A stretch of DNA of 64,000 nucleotides from Aquabacter sediminis (lineage in GTDB: Bacteria; Pseudomonadota; Alphaproteobacteria; Rhizobiales; Xanthobacteraceae): assembly GCF_028863665.1 (NCBI RefSeq), contig NZ_JARBFX010000006.1, positions 1 through 64,000 of the forward strand, written 5' to 3'. The notes under the pieces were generated by a model, which made no database searches, had not been told where the DNA came from, and saw only the letters and a program-made list of their open reading frames with translations. A program made the position numbers and the translations under genes. This document shows positions 8,432 through 16,272 of this stretch, piece by piece (position 1 is the stretch's first letter; each line of letters opens with the position of its first letter).

Positions 8432-9217
8432 CTAAGCGCCCGCGAGGAGCTCAAGGGCGGCGGCGTGAACGGCCTTGCTGCCGGCCGCCACCACCCGCCC
8501 CCCTTTGGTGGCGGGCTCGCCCTCCCAGGTGGTCACCACGCCGCCCGCGCCTTCGATGATGGGAATGAGGGCGACGATGTCGTGATTCTTCAGGCCGCTC
8601 TCGATGACCAGGTCCACCAGCCCGGCCGCCACCATGCAATAGGCGTAGCAATCCCCGCCATAGCGCGAGAGGCGCACGCGCTCTTCCACCGTGCGGAAGG
8701 CCGCCCGGTCGGCCTCGTTCATCAGCAGCGGGCTGGTGGTGAAGAGGATGGCGTCCTCGATTCCCGCGCAGGCGCGGGTGGTGAGGCGCCGGTCGCCGGC
8801 GGGTCCGCGATAGAAGGCGTTGGCGCCGTCGCCGAAGAAACGCTCCTTGATGAAAGGCTGGTGCATCATGCCATAGACCGCCGACCCTTCCTTCAGGAGG
8901 CCGATGAGGGTGCCCCAGGCCGGCATGCCGGAAATGAAGGACTTGGTGCCGTCGATGGGATCGAGCGCCCACACATAGGGCGCTTCCACCTGCTGGTCGT
9001 CGAACTCCTCGCCAATGATGCCATGGTCAGGGAAGTGCTGCTGGATCAGGCGGCGCATCACCTGCTCGGCGGCGCGGTCCGCCTCGGTGACAGGATCGAA
9101 AGCGCGGCCGTGGCTCTTGTCCTCCACGCCGAGCGTGGTGCGGAAGAAGGGGAGGATGGCCTCGCCCGACACCGTGGCGAGCTGGTGGACGAACGTATCC
9201 AGGGCGACAGGGGTCAT
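8432..9217 (-). CDS. hisN: Histidinol-phosphatase, inositol-monophosphatase family (HisN)
   Basis: 261 residues. Metal-binding motifs of the IMPase fold are visible: GEEFDD, DPIDGT followed by FISG, and a C-terminal HDIVALIPIIEGAGG in place of the canonical WDxA motif, which is typical of the HisN branch. It removes phosphate from L-histidinol phosphate, the penultimate step of histidine synthesis. SuhB-type inositol phosphatase activity is the alternative. The start was set at 9217 because GGAAGG lies 6 bp upstream; an in-frame ATG at 9238 is less well supported. Two suhB-motif-like sRNA genes lie upstream. Confidence 0.88.
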   Translation of the reverse strand: MTPVALDTFVHQLATVSGEAILPFFRTTLGVEDKSHGRAFDPVTEADRAAEQVMRRLIQQHFPDHGIIGEEFDDQQVEAPYVWALDPIDGTKSFISGMPAWGTLIGLLKEGSAVYGMMHQPFIKERFFGDGANAFYRGPAGDRRLTTRACAGIEDAILFTTSPLLMNEADRAAFRTVEERVRLSRYGGDCYAYCMVAAGLVDLVIESGLKNHDIVALIPIIEGAGGVVTTWEGEPATKGGRVVAAGSKAVHAAALELLAGA

Positions 9218-9493
9218 GGGAAGCCTTCCAGGAGCCATAGGGGACGCGCCGGCGCGCGTGGGACTTCTCTAGATCAGGTCCGGCCCGTTGGCATCCCAAA
9301 CTGAGGGGGCGCTCTCCTCCGATCCTGGGAGGACCGCGACCGCCGGATGGCACCATTCGGATTGGAGCCGGCGCAGGAAGGGGCAAAACGTTTTAAGGCT
9401 GCGCCCTGACGTTAGGCGCGGCAAGGCCAAGGGCTTGGCGTCCAACGAAAGTTCATCTGCGAGGCATGCCTAATATATCAGCAGGCGCCAATC

Positions 9494-9522
9494 TTGCGGC
9501 AGAGGGGGCTGGAGCGCATATT
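9494..9522 (+). promoter_or_regulatory. Promoter of sRNA copy 1
   Basis: TTGCGG at 9494-9499 and CATATT at 9517-9522 are 17 bp apart. The predicted start near 9529 falls where homology with the second sRNA copy begins. Confidence 0.5.
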
Positions 9523-9528
9523 GATGCG

Positions 9529-9625
9529 GCGCGGCATTGCGTGCTGCAGTGCCGCTGCCCTCCTTGGGCGTTTCCTCCCTAGACTTGGGCCGCTCCGGCA
9601 TACCGTGAGCGGCCCCTTTCTTTTT
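9529..9625 (+). ncRNA. suhB/alpha-r14-like trans-acting sRNA, copy 1
   Basis: About 97 nt. A 40-nt core (9553-9592) is identical to the second copy. It forms a small hairpin GCCC-UCCUU-GGGC, then a single-stranded GUUUCCUCCCUAGACUU with an anti-Shine-Dalgarno UUUCCUCCCU. A perfect 9-bp terminator stem follows (GGGCCGCTC 9587-9595 with GAGCGGCCC 9607-9615), then TTTCTTTTT. This architecture matches the alphaproteobacterial suhB/alpha-r14 (MmgR-related) sRNAs that mask ribosome-binding sites of target mRNAs. The neighbouring gene is an inositol-monophosphatase-family gene, the context that gave the suhB motif its name. Confidence 0.75.
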
Positions 9626-9826
9626 GGGCGTCATTGCGCCGTGGCCGGCTGTGCCGTGCCGTTTCTGCCCCCTCAACACATGCGCCCGGCCAGCAGGCCC
9701 GAACCCTCGCGCCAGATCCGCGACAGGGACCGCTGCTGCCACCCTTGCGCCCGGCCCGAACCACCTTCCCCGGGCCACGCGTGCAGCGCAACGCGCCCCT
9801 ACGGAAAACGCATTCCTACCGCCGGA

Positions 9827-9864
9827 GAGGTCTTAAATTACCTTTTCCGGTAATATCAGACCTC
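9827..9864. repeat. Two-part inverted repeat between the sRNA genes
   Basis: GAGGTCT (9827-9833) pairs with AGACCTC (9858-9864), and inside it ATTACC (9837-9842) pairs with GGTAAT (9849-9854), separated by 3-nt internal loops. It sits in an AT-rich island. It could be an RNA hairpin or a DNA operator. There is no T-run, so it is not a standard terminator. Confidence 0.45.
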
Positions 9865-10049
9865 ACAACCGATTTTGATTGTCTTTTTCCCGCGTGGCCA
9901 TGGGGTCACTCGGGCTCGAATCCCGGAACATTTGCCGAACAAAGCCGCAGATTCGGCCACGAGGCTGCATCACCCCACACCCCGCTGCACGTTTTCTCTT
10001 TGTTTTTCAACCGCTTACAGCACTCCACCGCAATGCGACAAACCAGCAC

Positions 10050-10078
10050 TTGATTTCTGGCACCGCAATGGGCTATTG
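10050..10078 (+). promoter_or_regulatory. Promoter of sRNA copy 2
   Basis: TTGATT at 10050-10055 and CTATTG at 10073-10078 with 17-bp spacing. The predicted start near 10085 matches the start of homology with copy 1. Confidence 0.5.
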
Positions 10079-10084
10079 CTGCAT

Positions 10085-10183
10085 TGCGACATGGCGATTG
10101 GCGTCGCTGTGTCGCTGCCCTCCTTGGGCGTTTCCTCCCTAGACTTGGGCCGTTCGCTTCGGCGGGCGGCCCCTTTCTTTTTT
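10085..10183 (+). ncRNA. suhB/alpha-r14-like trans-acting sRNA, copy 2
   Basis: About 99 nt. The core at 10113-10152 is identical over 40 nt to copy 1, including the UCCUU-loop hairpin and the UUUCCUCCCU anti-Shine-Dalgarno segment. The terminator is stronger than in copy 1: an 11-bp stem (10147-10157 with 10162-10172) closed by a TTCG tetraloop and followed by TTTCTTTTTT. The 5' ~28 nt are only loosely similar to copy 1. This suggests two paralogous sRNAs with a common targeting core but different 5' ends and possibly different promoters. Confidence 0.75.
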
Positions 10184-10370
10184 AGGGCGACCGTTTGGGA
10201 CAGACGGTCTGCACGCGGGGCTGCGAAGCAGCGAACCGCCATGCGCAAATTCGTATATCTGCCATTCTGAAAACGCAAGGCCGTCGCGCCGCCTTTGCTG
10301 CGCAAACTTGCCGCGCCCCTGCCTCGCTACCCTGGCGCGCAGTATACCACGCCGGAAGCCTTGGCCCGGC

Positions 10371-11261
10371 TCACTCGGCCGCAGCGGCCCGGCGAGGCAC
10401 CAGCACCTCCAGAACGGCGCGGTTGAGACAATCGGCGATGGCGCTCATGTCCGCCTGGACCCGCGCAAAGCCCGCCGCCCGCTGGTAATGCGCCTCGTCC
10501 ATATAGAGGCCGCGATTGATCTCGATCTGAACCGCGTGGAGGCCAGCGACCGGATTGCCGTAATGCTCGGTGATGTAGCCGCCCGCATAGGGCTTGTTGC
10601 GCACCACCGCATAGCCGCGGGCGATGAACTCCTTTTCCAGCACGTCGGTGACGAGGCCACAGCAGCTGGTGGCGTAGCGATCGCCGAGCACGATGTCCGC
10701 CCTCACCCCCTCCTCCCGCGTCGGGCCGGAGGGCATGGAATGGCAGTCCACCAGCACCGCCACCCCAAAGGCGCGGTGGCTGCGCGACATGAGGCGGCGC
10801 AGGGCCTGATGGTAGGGCTTGTAGAAGGTCTCGATGCGCTCCAGCCCCTCGGCCACGGTGAGCCGGCGCTGGTAGATTTCCTGCGATTCGCCCACCACGC
10901 GGGCGATGGTGCCGAGCCCGCCGGAGACGCGGATGGACCGGGTGTTCGCAAAGGCCGGCAGGCGGCCGTCGAACATGCGCGGATCGAGCTCGTAGGGCTC
11001 GCGGTTGAGGTCAAGGAAGGCACGCGGGAACAGCGCGCGCATCAGCGGCAGGCCGTGGCCCACCACATCCTGAAACAGCTCGTCCACAAAACTGTCTTCG
11101 GACCGGCGCAAGGTGTCGAAGTCGAGCCGCACCTGATCCATGAAGGCGCGCGGATAGATTCGGCCCGAATGGGGAGAATTGAACAGGACCGGCCCCTGCA
11201 CCTCGTCGGGCATCAGGATCTCGAACGGCGGGTCGATGGATTCGGCAAGGCAGGCTGTCAT
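10371..11261 (-). CDS. N-formylglutamate amidohydrolase family protein
   Basis: 296 residues. Family motifs are NSPHSGRIYP near residue 28, RSEDSFVDELF, LDLNREPYELDP, VDCHSMPSG and VQIEINRGLYMDE. These resemble the zinc-binding His/Asp/Glu set of the HutG/FGase family (N-formylglutamate to glutamate plus formate). No hut genes are nearby, so the physiological substrate is open. It is divergent from cpdR, with a 281-bp gap containing no further gene. AAGGA lies about 13 bp before the ATG. Confidence 0.88.
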   Translation of the reverse strand: MTACLAESIDPPFEILMPDEVQGPVLFNSPHSGRIYPRAFMDQVRLDFDTLRRSEDSFVDELFQDVVGHGLPLMRALFPRAFLDLNREPYELDPRMFDGRLPAFANTRSIRVSGGLGTIARVVGESQEIYQRRLTVAEGLERIETFYKPYHQALRRLMSRSHRAFGVAVLVDCHSMPSGPTREEGVRADIVLGDRYATSCCGLVTDVLEKEFIARGYAVVRNKPYAGGYITEHYGNPVAGLHAVQIEINRGLYMDEAHYQRAAGFARVQADMSAIADCLNRAVLEVLVPRRAAAAE

Positions 11262-11542
11262 CGAGGCCCGTTCATCCTTCAGCGCGCGGAGCGGTCGGCG
11301 TGCATGATGCCCAAGCGGGAGGCCGCTTGAGAAGATGCAGAAAGGTTCACTTCGAATTTACCCGTTTTGAGGCAAGAAGCCTATGGAGGAACCGCCGCGC
11401 CCTTTCTCGCGCGCGCAGTGCCTCGCGACGGGTTGATTTCGTCCCGCACCGGGGCCAAGAGCGGGCAGCGAGAGCAGCGGCGGCTGGGCTTTGGTGATCC
11501 TGCCTTGAGGCGCGGGATGTGGGCAATCGAGGGGTAAGAGGC

Positions 11543-11902
11543 GTGTCGAAGATCCTTTTGGCCGAAGACGACAACGACATGCGTCGCTTCCTGGTGAAAG
11601 CGCTGCAGAATGCGGGCTACAACGTAGCCTCCTATGACAATGGCCGCTCCGCCTATGAGCGGATGCGGGAAGAGCCGTTCGAGCTGCTGCTGACGGATAT
11701 CGTCATGCCGGAGATGGACGGAATCGAGCTGGCCCGCCGGGCGACCGAGCTCGATCCGGACCTGAAGGTCATGTTCATCACCGGCTTTGCGGCGGTGGCC
11801 CTCAATGCGGACGTGGAAGCGCCCTGCGAGGCCAAGGTGCTCTCCAAGCCCTTCCACCTGCGCGACCTGGTCAGCGAAGTGGGCAAGATGCTGGCCGCCT
11901 GA
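11543..11902 (+). CDS. cpdR: Single-domain response regulator CpdR
   Basis: 119 residues, receiver domain only. The acidic pair is at positions 8-10, the phospho-acceptor is Asp52 in LLLTDIVMPEMDG, the conserved Thr lies in VMFITGFAAVAL and the Lys in LSKPFHLRDLV. The sequence closely follows Caulobacter/Sinorhizobium CpdR as I remember it. Unphosphorylated CpdR primes ClpXP for cell-cycle proteolysis at the pole, and CckA-ChpT phosphorelay shuts it off. The start is GTG 11543, preceded by TAAGAG 4-9 bp upstream. The upstream in-frame ATG at 11519 would add a non-conserved tail. Confidence 0.95.
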   Translation: MSKILLAEDDNDMRRFLVKALQNAGYNVASYDNGRSAYERMREEPFELLLTDIVMPEMDGIELARRATELDPDLKVMFITGFAAVALNADVEAPCEAKVLSKPFHLRDLVSEVGKMLAA

Positions 11903-11980
11903 GAGGCGGCCCCCGCGCGCCCCGGTACGGCCTTCGGCATACAGCCTGGGGATGACGCAAATTTCCCTTTTCGAGGCGCC

Positions 11981-12008
11981 TTGCTTCCGGCCGACCGAGC
12001 CGATATAG
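11981..12008 (+). promoter_or_regulatory. Promoter of tRNA-Val
   Basis: TTGCTT at 11981-11986 and ATATAG at 12003-12008 with a 16-bp spacer, ending 20 bp before the mature tRNA 5' end. Confidence 0.45.
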
Positions 12009-12027
12009 AGGCCTCCTCCTGGCGGAT

Positions 12028-12102
<75 letters not shown>

Positions 12103-12174
12103 TCCGCACCTCCTGACATGACGGACAAAGACGACCGAACCGCCCCGAAGGGCGATCCGGTACCCGTCATCGCC

Positions 12175-12206
12175 GCGCCTATTTCTCGACGCGCCTATTT
12201 CTCGAC
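12175..12206. repeat. 16-bp tandem duplication across the SDR stop codon
   Basis: Two exact copies of GCGCCTATTTCTCGAC at 12175-12190 and 12191-12206. The second holds the end of the SDR gene (minus strand, ...VEK-stop) and the first repeats that end just downstream. Confidence 0.85.
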
Positions 12207-13043
12207 GAACGCCTTGAACGCCTCCGCATAGGCGGGATGCCAGCGCGACAGCGGCGGGCGATTCTCCACGATGTCGCCGGCCGCCCACAGGATGCGCCGT
12301 TCATCGAGGGCGCGGGGCACGTCATTGTCGGGGCACAGGATGTAGAAGTCGCCCGCCTCCAGCCGCTCCAGCATGAAGTCCACCGTCTCGTCCGGCGTCC
12401 AGGCGCCGGCCGGCTTCTCGCTGCGTCCACGCGCAGTGAGGCCGGTGAAGACGAAGCCGGGAATCAGCAGGTGGGCGGTGACCCGGCAGCCGGGCGTGTT
12501 GCGTAATTCGTGCTGGAGCGCCTCGGTGAAGGCCTTCACGCTTGCCTTCGAGACATTGTAGGCGGGGTCGCCCGGCGGCGTGGTGATGCCCTGCTTGGAG
12601 CCGGTATTGATGATGAGGCCCGGTCGCCCTTGCGCGATCATGCCGGGGGCGAAGATCTGGCTGCCCTCGATCACCCCCCACAGATTGACCGCCATGATGC
12701 GCCGCCACTGGCGCTCGGTGTCGAACGTGGTGCTGCCCGGCTGGATGCCCGCATTGTTCATCAGCACGTCCACCGTGCCGAACGCGCCCCGCACGGTCTG
12801 CTCCAGATGCTCCAGCGCGCCGGGCTCTGAAACGTCGGTGGGCACGGCCAGAACATGGGCCGTCCCGGGCGGGGCTTCTGCGTCCAGCGAGCGTTCCGCC
12901 TCGGTCAGTGCCTCACCGGGCAAGTCGGCGATGGCCACCTTCAGGCCGAGGCCGAGAAAGCGGCGGGCGGCCGCAAGGCCGATGCCGGACGCGCCGCCGG
13001 TGATGACGGCCACATGGCCGGGGGTGAGAGCGGGATGGGTCAT
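12195..13043 (-). CDS. Short-chain dehydrogenase/reductase
   Basis: 282 residues with a classical SDR Rossmann fold. The cofactor motif is TGGASGIG (about residue 17), with NNAG, the active Ser in INTGSKQG, and YNVSKASVKAF carrying the Tyr/Lys pair. The C-terminus is longer than in minimal SDRs (about 35 extra residues). The NAD(P) preference and substrate cannot be read. The start at 13043 has AGGAG 7 bp upstream. It is on the same strand as the hmu genes but 68 bp downstream of hmuV, and there is no functional link to haem. Confidence 0.85.
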   Translation of the reverse strand: MTHPALTPGHVAVITGGASGIGLAAARRFLGLGLKVAIADLPGEALTEAERSLDAEAPPGTAHVLAVPTDVSEPGALEHLEQTVRGAFGTVDVLMNNAGIQPGSTTFDTERQWRRIMAVNLWGVIEGSQIFAPGMIAQGRPGLIINTGSKQGITTPPGDPAYNVSKASVKAFTEALQHELRNTPGCRVTAHLLIPGFVFTGLTARGRSEKPAGAWTPDETVDFMLERLEAGDFYILCPDNDVPRALDERRILWAAGDIVENRPPLSRWHPAYAEAFKAFVEK

Positions 13044-13111
13044 GACGGCTCCTGCGATGCGGCAAGCGGACGAGCCGAAGGAAAGCCCGCCTCCACCGCC
13101 GCCGCAACCCA

Positions 13112-13915
13112 TCAACGCGGAGCTTGGCTTCCAGATCCGAGGATGGACTGGGGCAGGAGGAAGGGGCCGGCCGGCACCGCATTCATGCGCGCGTTCACGC
13201 CAAACACCTTGCGCAGCAGATCGTCCGTCAGCACGTCGGCGGGCGGGCCGGACGCCGCAATGCGGCCCGTCTCCACCACCACCAGCACATCCGCCGCCAT
13301 GGCCGCCAGATTGAGGTCATGCAGGATGGCCAGCACGCCGCCGCCCGCGCGCGCATGGCGGCGGGCGACATCGAGCACGAGAAGTTGATGGGACAGGTCG
13401 AGCGAGGAGGTAGGCTCGTCCAGGAGAAGAAAGCCCGTCCCCTCCCCGCCCCCATCCAGCTGGGCGAGAACCCGGGCAAGGTGCACCCGCTGCCGCTCGC
13501 CCCCCGACAATTGCGCGATGCGCCGGGACGCGAATCCCGCCAGATCCACCCGCGCCAGCGCCTGCTCGATGCGCGCCTCGACGCCGGCCCCGGCGCCCAT
13601 CAGGCCGATGCCAACCACCTCCGCCACCGTGAAGGGAAAGGCCACCTCGGTGGATTGCGCCAGCACCGCCCTTCGCCGGGCCAGGAGTGCCGGCGGCAGG
13701 GTGAAGATGTCCCGCCCTTCAAGCGTCACACGGCCGCGCGCGGGGCGCAGCTCGCCCGCCAGCACCTTCAGCAAGGTGGACTTGCCGGCGCCGTTGGGGC
13801 CGATGACCACCGTCACCGTGCCGGGCGTGAGGGCAAGGGAAACGCCGTCCAGGAGCCGACGCCCGCCGCGCTCCAGGACGATGTCCGCCATCTCATAGGT
13901 GCGCGCCGCGCTCAT
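13112..13915 (-). CDS. hmuV: Haemin ABC transporter ATP-binding protein
   Basis: 267 residues with a full ABC ATPase: Walker A IGPNGAGKST (about residue 40), Q-loop LAQST, signature LSGGERQRVHLARVL, Walker B FLLLDEPTSSLD and switch His in ILHDLNL. The order and C-terminal region are those of the HmuV/FecE branch. It powers haem import through HmuU. The start at 13915 overlaps the hmuU stop by ATGA, showing translational coupling. An upstream ATG at 13948 would lie inside hmuU and is not needed. Confidence 0.93.
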   Translation of the reverse strand: MSAARTYEMADIVLERGGRRLLDGVSLALTPGTVTVVIGPNGAGKSTLLKVLAGELRPARGRVTLEGRDIFTLPPALLARRRAVLAQSTEVAFPFTVAEVVGIGLMGAGAGVEARIEQALARVDLAGFASRRIAQLSGGERQRVHLARVLAQLDGGGEGTGFLLLDEPTSSLDLSHQLLVLDVARRHARAGGGVLAILHDLNLAAMAADVLVVVETGRIAASGPPADVLTDDLLRKVFGVNARMNAVPAGPFLLPQSILGSGSQAPR

Positions 13916-14991
13916 CCCAGAGCCCCCCGCCGCCGCATGAGCAGCCACAGGAAGAAGGGCGCTCCGATGAGGGCCGTGACGACGCCGAGCGGCAGTTCGG
14001 CGGGCGCGGCCAGCATGCGCGCCGCCACATCCGCCAGGAGGAGCACGGCGGCGCCCAGCAGGGCCGAGGCGGGCAGAAGCACCCGGTGGGAGGGGCCGAG
14101 CGTCAGGCGCACCAGATGGGGCACCACAAGCCCCACGAAGCCGATCACCCCGCAGGCCGCCACCGCCGCCCCGACGCCGCCCGCCACCGCGAGAATGGCG
14201 ATGCGCTTCAGCCGCTCCACGCGGATGCCCAGGTGGAAGGCTTCCGCCTCGCCCAGCGCCAGCGCGTCGAGCCCGCGCGCGATCACCGGCATGACCAGGA
14301 GAAGCGCCAGCACGAAGGGCGCCGCCAGCGCCGCCTTCGCCCAGGTGGCACCGCCCAGGCTGCCGAGCGTCCAGAACAGGAATTCGCGCGACTGCTGCTC
14401 GGTCGACAGGAACACCAGGAGGCCGGTGCCCGCGCTCGCCAACGCGCCCAAAGCAAGGCCGGCAAAGAGAAGGGTCGCCACCGAGATATAGCCTTCCCGC
14501 ATGGCGAGGCGGCCGATCAGCAAGGTGGTCACCAGGCCGCCCGCGAAGGCCGCCACCGACAAGGAGAGCGGCCGCAGCGCGCCGGGCAGCATCAGCCCCA
14601 GATCCCCCGCCAGCACGATGAAGGCCACCGCCGCCAGCGCCGCGCCGGGCGAGACGCCGACGAGGCCGGGATCAGCCAGCGGATTGCGGAACACGCCCTG
14701 GAGGATGGCGCCGGAAACCGCCGTCGCGGCCCCAGCCAGCGCGCCCAGCACGGCGCGCGGCAGGCGCACATCCAGCACCACCACGCGCTCGCGAATGCCA
14801 TAGCCGGAGGGCGCCGCGGTGCCGGTCATCGCATCGCGCAGCACCGCCCACAGGCGCTCGGGGGCGATGCTCACCGGGCCGAGGCAAAGGGCGGCGGCGA
14901 AGGCGGCAAGCGCCAGCACGGCAAGCACCAGAAGGCCGAGGCCGGCCGGCGGACGCGTGCGGCCGGCGCGTCCCGGCAAGGCGAGGCTCAC
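13912..14991 (-). CDS. hmuU: Haemin ABC transporter permease
   Basis: 359 residues of the FecCD/BtuC permease family with about ten hydrophobic segments. Characteristic motifs are RLPRAVLGALAGAATAVSG, NPLADPGLVGVSPGAAL and GVIGFVGLVVPHLVR, the last being the loop that contacts the ATPase. The start is GTG at 14991, overlapping the hmuT stop in GTGA. It is the middle gene of hmuTUV. Confidence 0.93.
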   Translation of the reverse strand: MSLALPGRAGRTRPPAGLGLLVLAVLALAAFAAALCLGPVSIAPERLWAVLRDAMTGTAAPSGYGIRERVVVLDVRLPRAVLGALAGAATAVSGAILQGVFRNPLADPGLVGVSPGAALAAVAFIVLAGDLGLMLPGALRPLSLSVAAFAGGLVTTLLIGRLAMREGYISVATLLFAGLALGALASAGTGLLVFLSTEQQSREFLFWTLGSLGGATWAKAALAAPFVLALLLVMPVIARGLDALALGEAEAFHLGIRVERLKRIAILAVAGGVGAAVAACGVIGFVGLVVPHLVRLTLGPSHRVLLPASALLGAAVLLLADVAARMLAAPAELPLGVVTALIGAPFFLWLLMRRRGALG

Positions 14992-15938
14992 TTCCCGCCC
15001 CCCGCCCAGGGCCGTGGGGGCAGCTCAGGAAGGCTCTCGCCGGGATGGAGGGCAAGAGCCAAATCGCGCGCCGCCTGAGGCGCGCGGGGCCCGAAGCCCA
15101 GAAGATAGGAGCCCGGCAGAGCCACGAGACGACCATCATGGGCGGCGGGGGTCCCCTTGAAGGCGGGCAGGGAGAAGATCACGTCGGCGGTGAGCTTCTG
15201 CCCGCCATCGGTCATCACCACCACGGCGTCGGGATCGGCGGTGAGCGCCACCTCGTCAACCGCCGGCTTGAAACCGGGAATGCCGGCCATGGCATTGGTG
15301 ACGCCGGCCAGATGAAACATGGCATCCGCGCTGGTGCCCGCCCCGCCCACCACCGGCGCGCCGCTGGAGGCGGAGAGCACGAAGACGGCACGCGGCTTTC
15401 CCTTCAGCTGCGCCACCCCTTCCGCGAGGGCCGTGAAATCCGCGCGCACCGCATCCGCCAGCGCCCGGCCTTTTTCCGGCACGCCCATGGCATCGGCGAT
15501 GATCTCGATCTTGCGCACCACGCTTTCGGGCGTGTGGCCATCGGGAACGAGCACCACCGGCACGGACGCCTGCTTCAGCACATCCAGCGTCGCGGGCGGG
15601 CCAGCGCCCTCGATGGCCAGGATGAGGCTCGGATCGGCCGAGAGCACGCCTTCGGGTGCGAGCGTGCGGGAATAGCCCACATTGGGCCGGCTGCGCGCTT
15701 CGGCGGGATATGTGCTGGTCTGGTCGACGCCCACCACGCGATCGCCGAGGCCGAGGGCGAAGAGGATTTCCGTCACCGCCCCGCCGATGGAGACCACGCG
15801 GCTGGTGTCACGCACCTCCACCTGCCGGCCGGCGGCATCTGTGACCTGATGCTGCGCGAAGGCGTAAGGCGGGCCGGCAAAAACCGGGGCCGTGACCGCC
15901 AGGGCCACCAGAGCGAGAGACTTCAACACGCTGCGCAT
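14988..15938 (-). CDS. hmuT: Periplasmic haemin-binding protein
   Basis: 316 residues. An N-terminal signal peptide (about 1-28, ending near AFAQ) precedes a class III substrate-binding fold: VSIGGAVTEILFALGLGDRVVGVDQTS, later GHTPESVV and the AGIPGFKPAVDEVAL segment. HmuT collects haem from the outer-membrane receptor and delivers it to HmuUV. It is the first gene of hmuTUV and is divergent from hmuR across a 334-bp AT-rich control region. Confidence 0.92.
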   Translation of the reverse strand: MRSVLKSLALVALAVTAPVFAGPPYAFAQHQVTDAAGRQVEVRDTSRVVSIGGAVTEILFALGLGDRVVGVDQTSTYPAEARSRPNVGYSRTLAPEGVLSADPSLILAIEGAGPPATLDVLKQASVPVVLVPDGHTPESVVRKIEIIADAMGVPEKGRALADAVRADFTALAEGVAQLKGKPRAVFVLSASSGAPVVGGAGTSADAMFHLAGVTNAMAGIPGFKPAVDEVALTADPDAVVVMTDGGQKLTADVIFSLPAFKGTPAAHDGRLVALPGSYLLGFGPRAPQAARDLALALHPGESLPELPPRPWAGGGK

Positions 15939-16272
15939 CGGCGCCTGCCTTCCCGAAAACCGACCGCCCCTGCGCCGTCATAAATCCAGATGGCGAATTC
16001 ACAAGCCACCAGACGTAGTTTGGAATTTGTAAAACTATTAAAAATGAGCGTATCTCTATTTTTAATACATCCAATTATATTTGCAACACTACGTATGATT
16101 CCGTAAGGTTAGAGCTATTCAACTTGACCCTAGCCTCACCAATTCAGTAGGCGGAAAGAGAAGGCGCTTTTGAGGCGCCAGAGCGCGACGCGGTCCCTTC
16201 GGATGCGGCGCACGGCCCGCAAAGCCCGGCCTGCCGGGCGGTAGCCAGCCCAAACCTGATTTGGAGGCTTCC
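15939..16272. promoter_or_regulatory. Divergent hmuT/hmuR control region with a 9-bp inverted repeat
   Basis: No gene is seen here. The middle (about 16000-16130) is strikingly AT-rich against the GC-rich surroundings. ATTAAAAAT (16037-16045) and ATTTTTAAT (16058-16066) form a perfect inverted repeat with a 12-bp spacer, centrally placed for both promoters. An iron/haem regulator (Irr, RirA or Fur family) is expected. The site does not match the ICE consensus I remember, so the regulator is not named. Confidence 0.5.

Noticed and set aside
9910..9926. tRNA T-arm-like sequence TCGGG-CTCGAAT-CCCGG
   Set aside because: A 5-bp stem and 7-nt loop fit a T-arm, but no matching acceptor, D-arm or anticodon arm can be found around it. 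It is probably chance, or at most a tRNA scrap.
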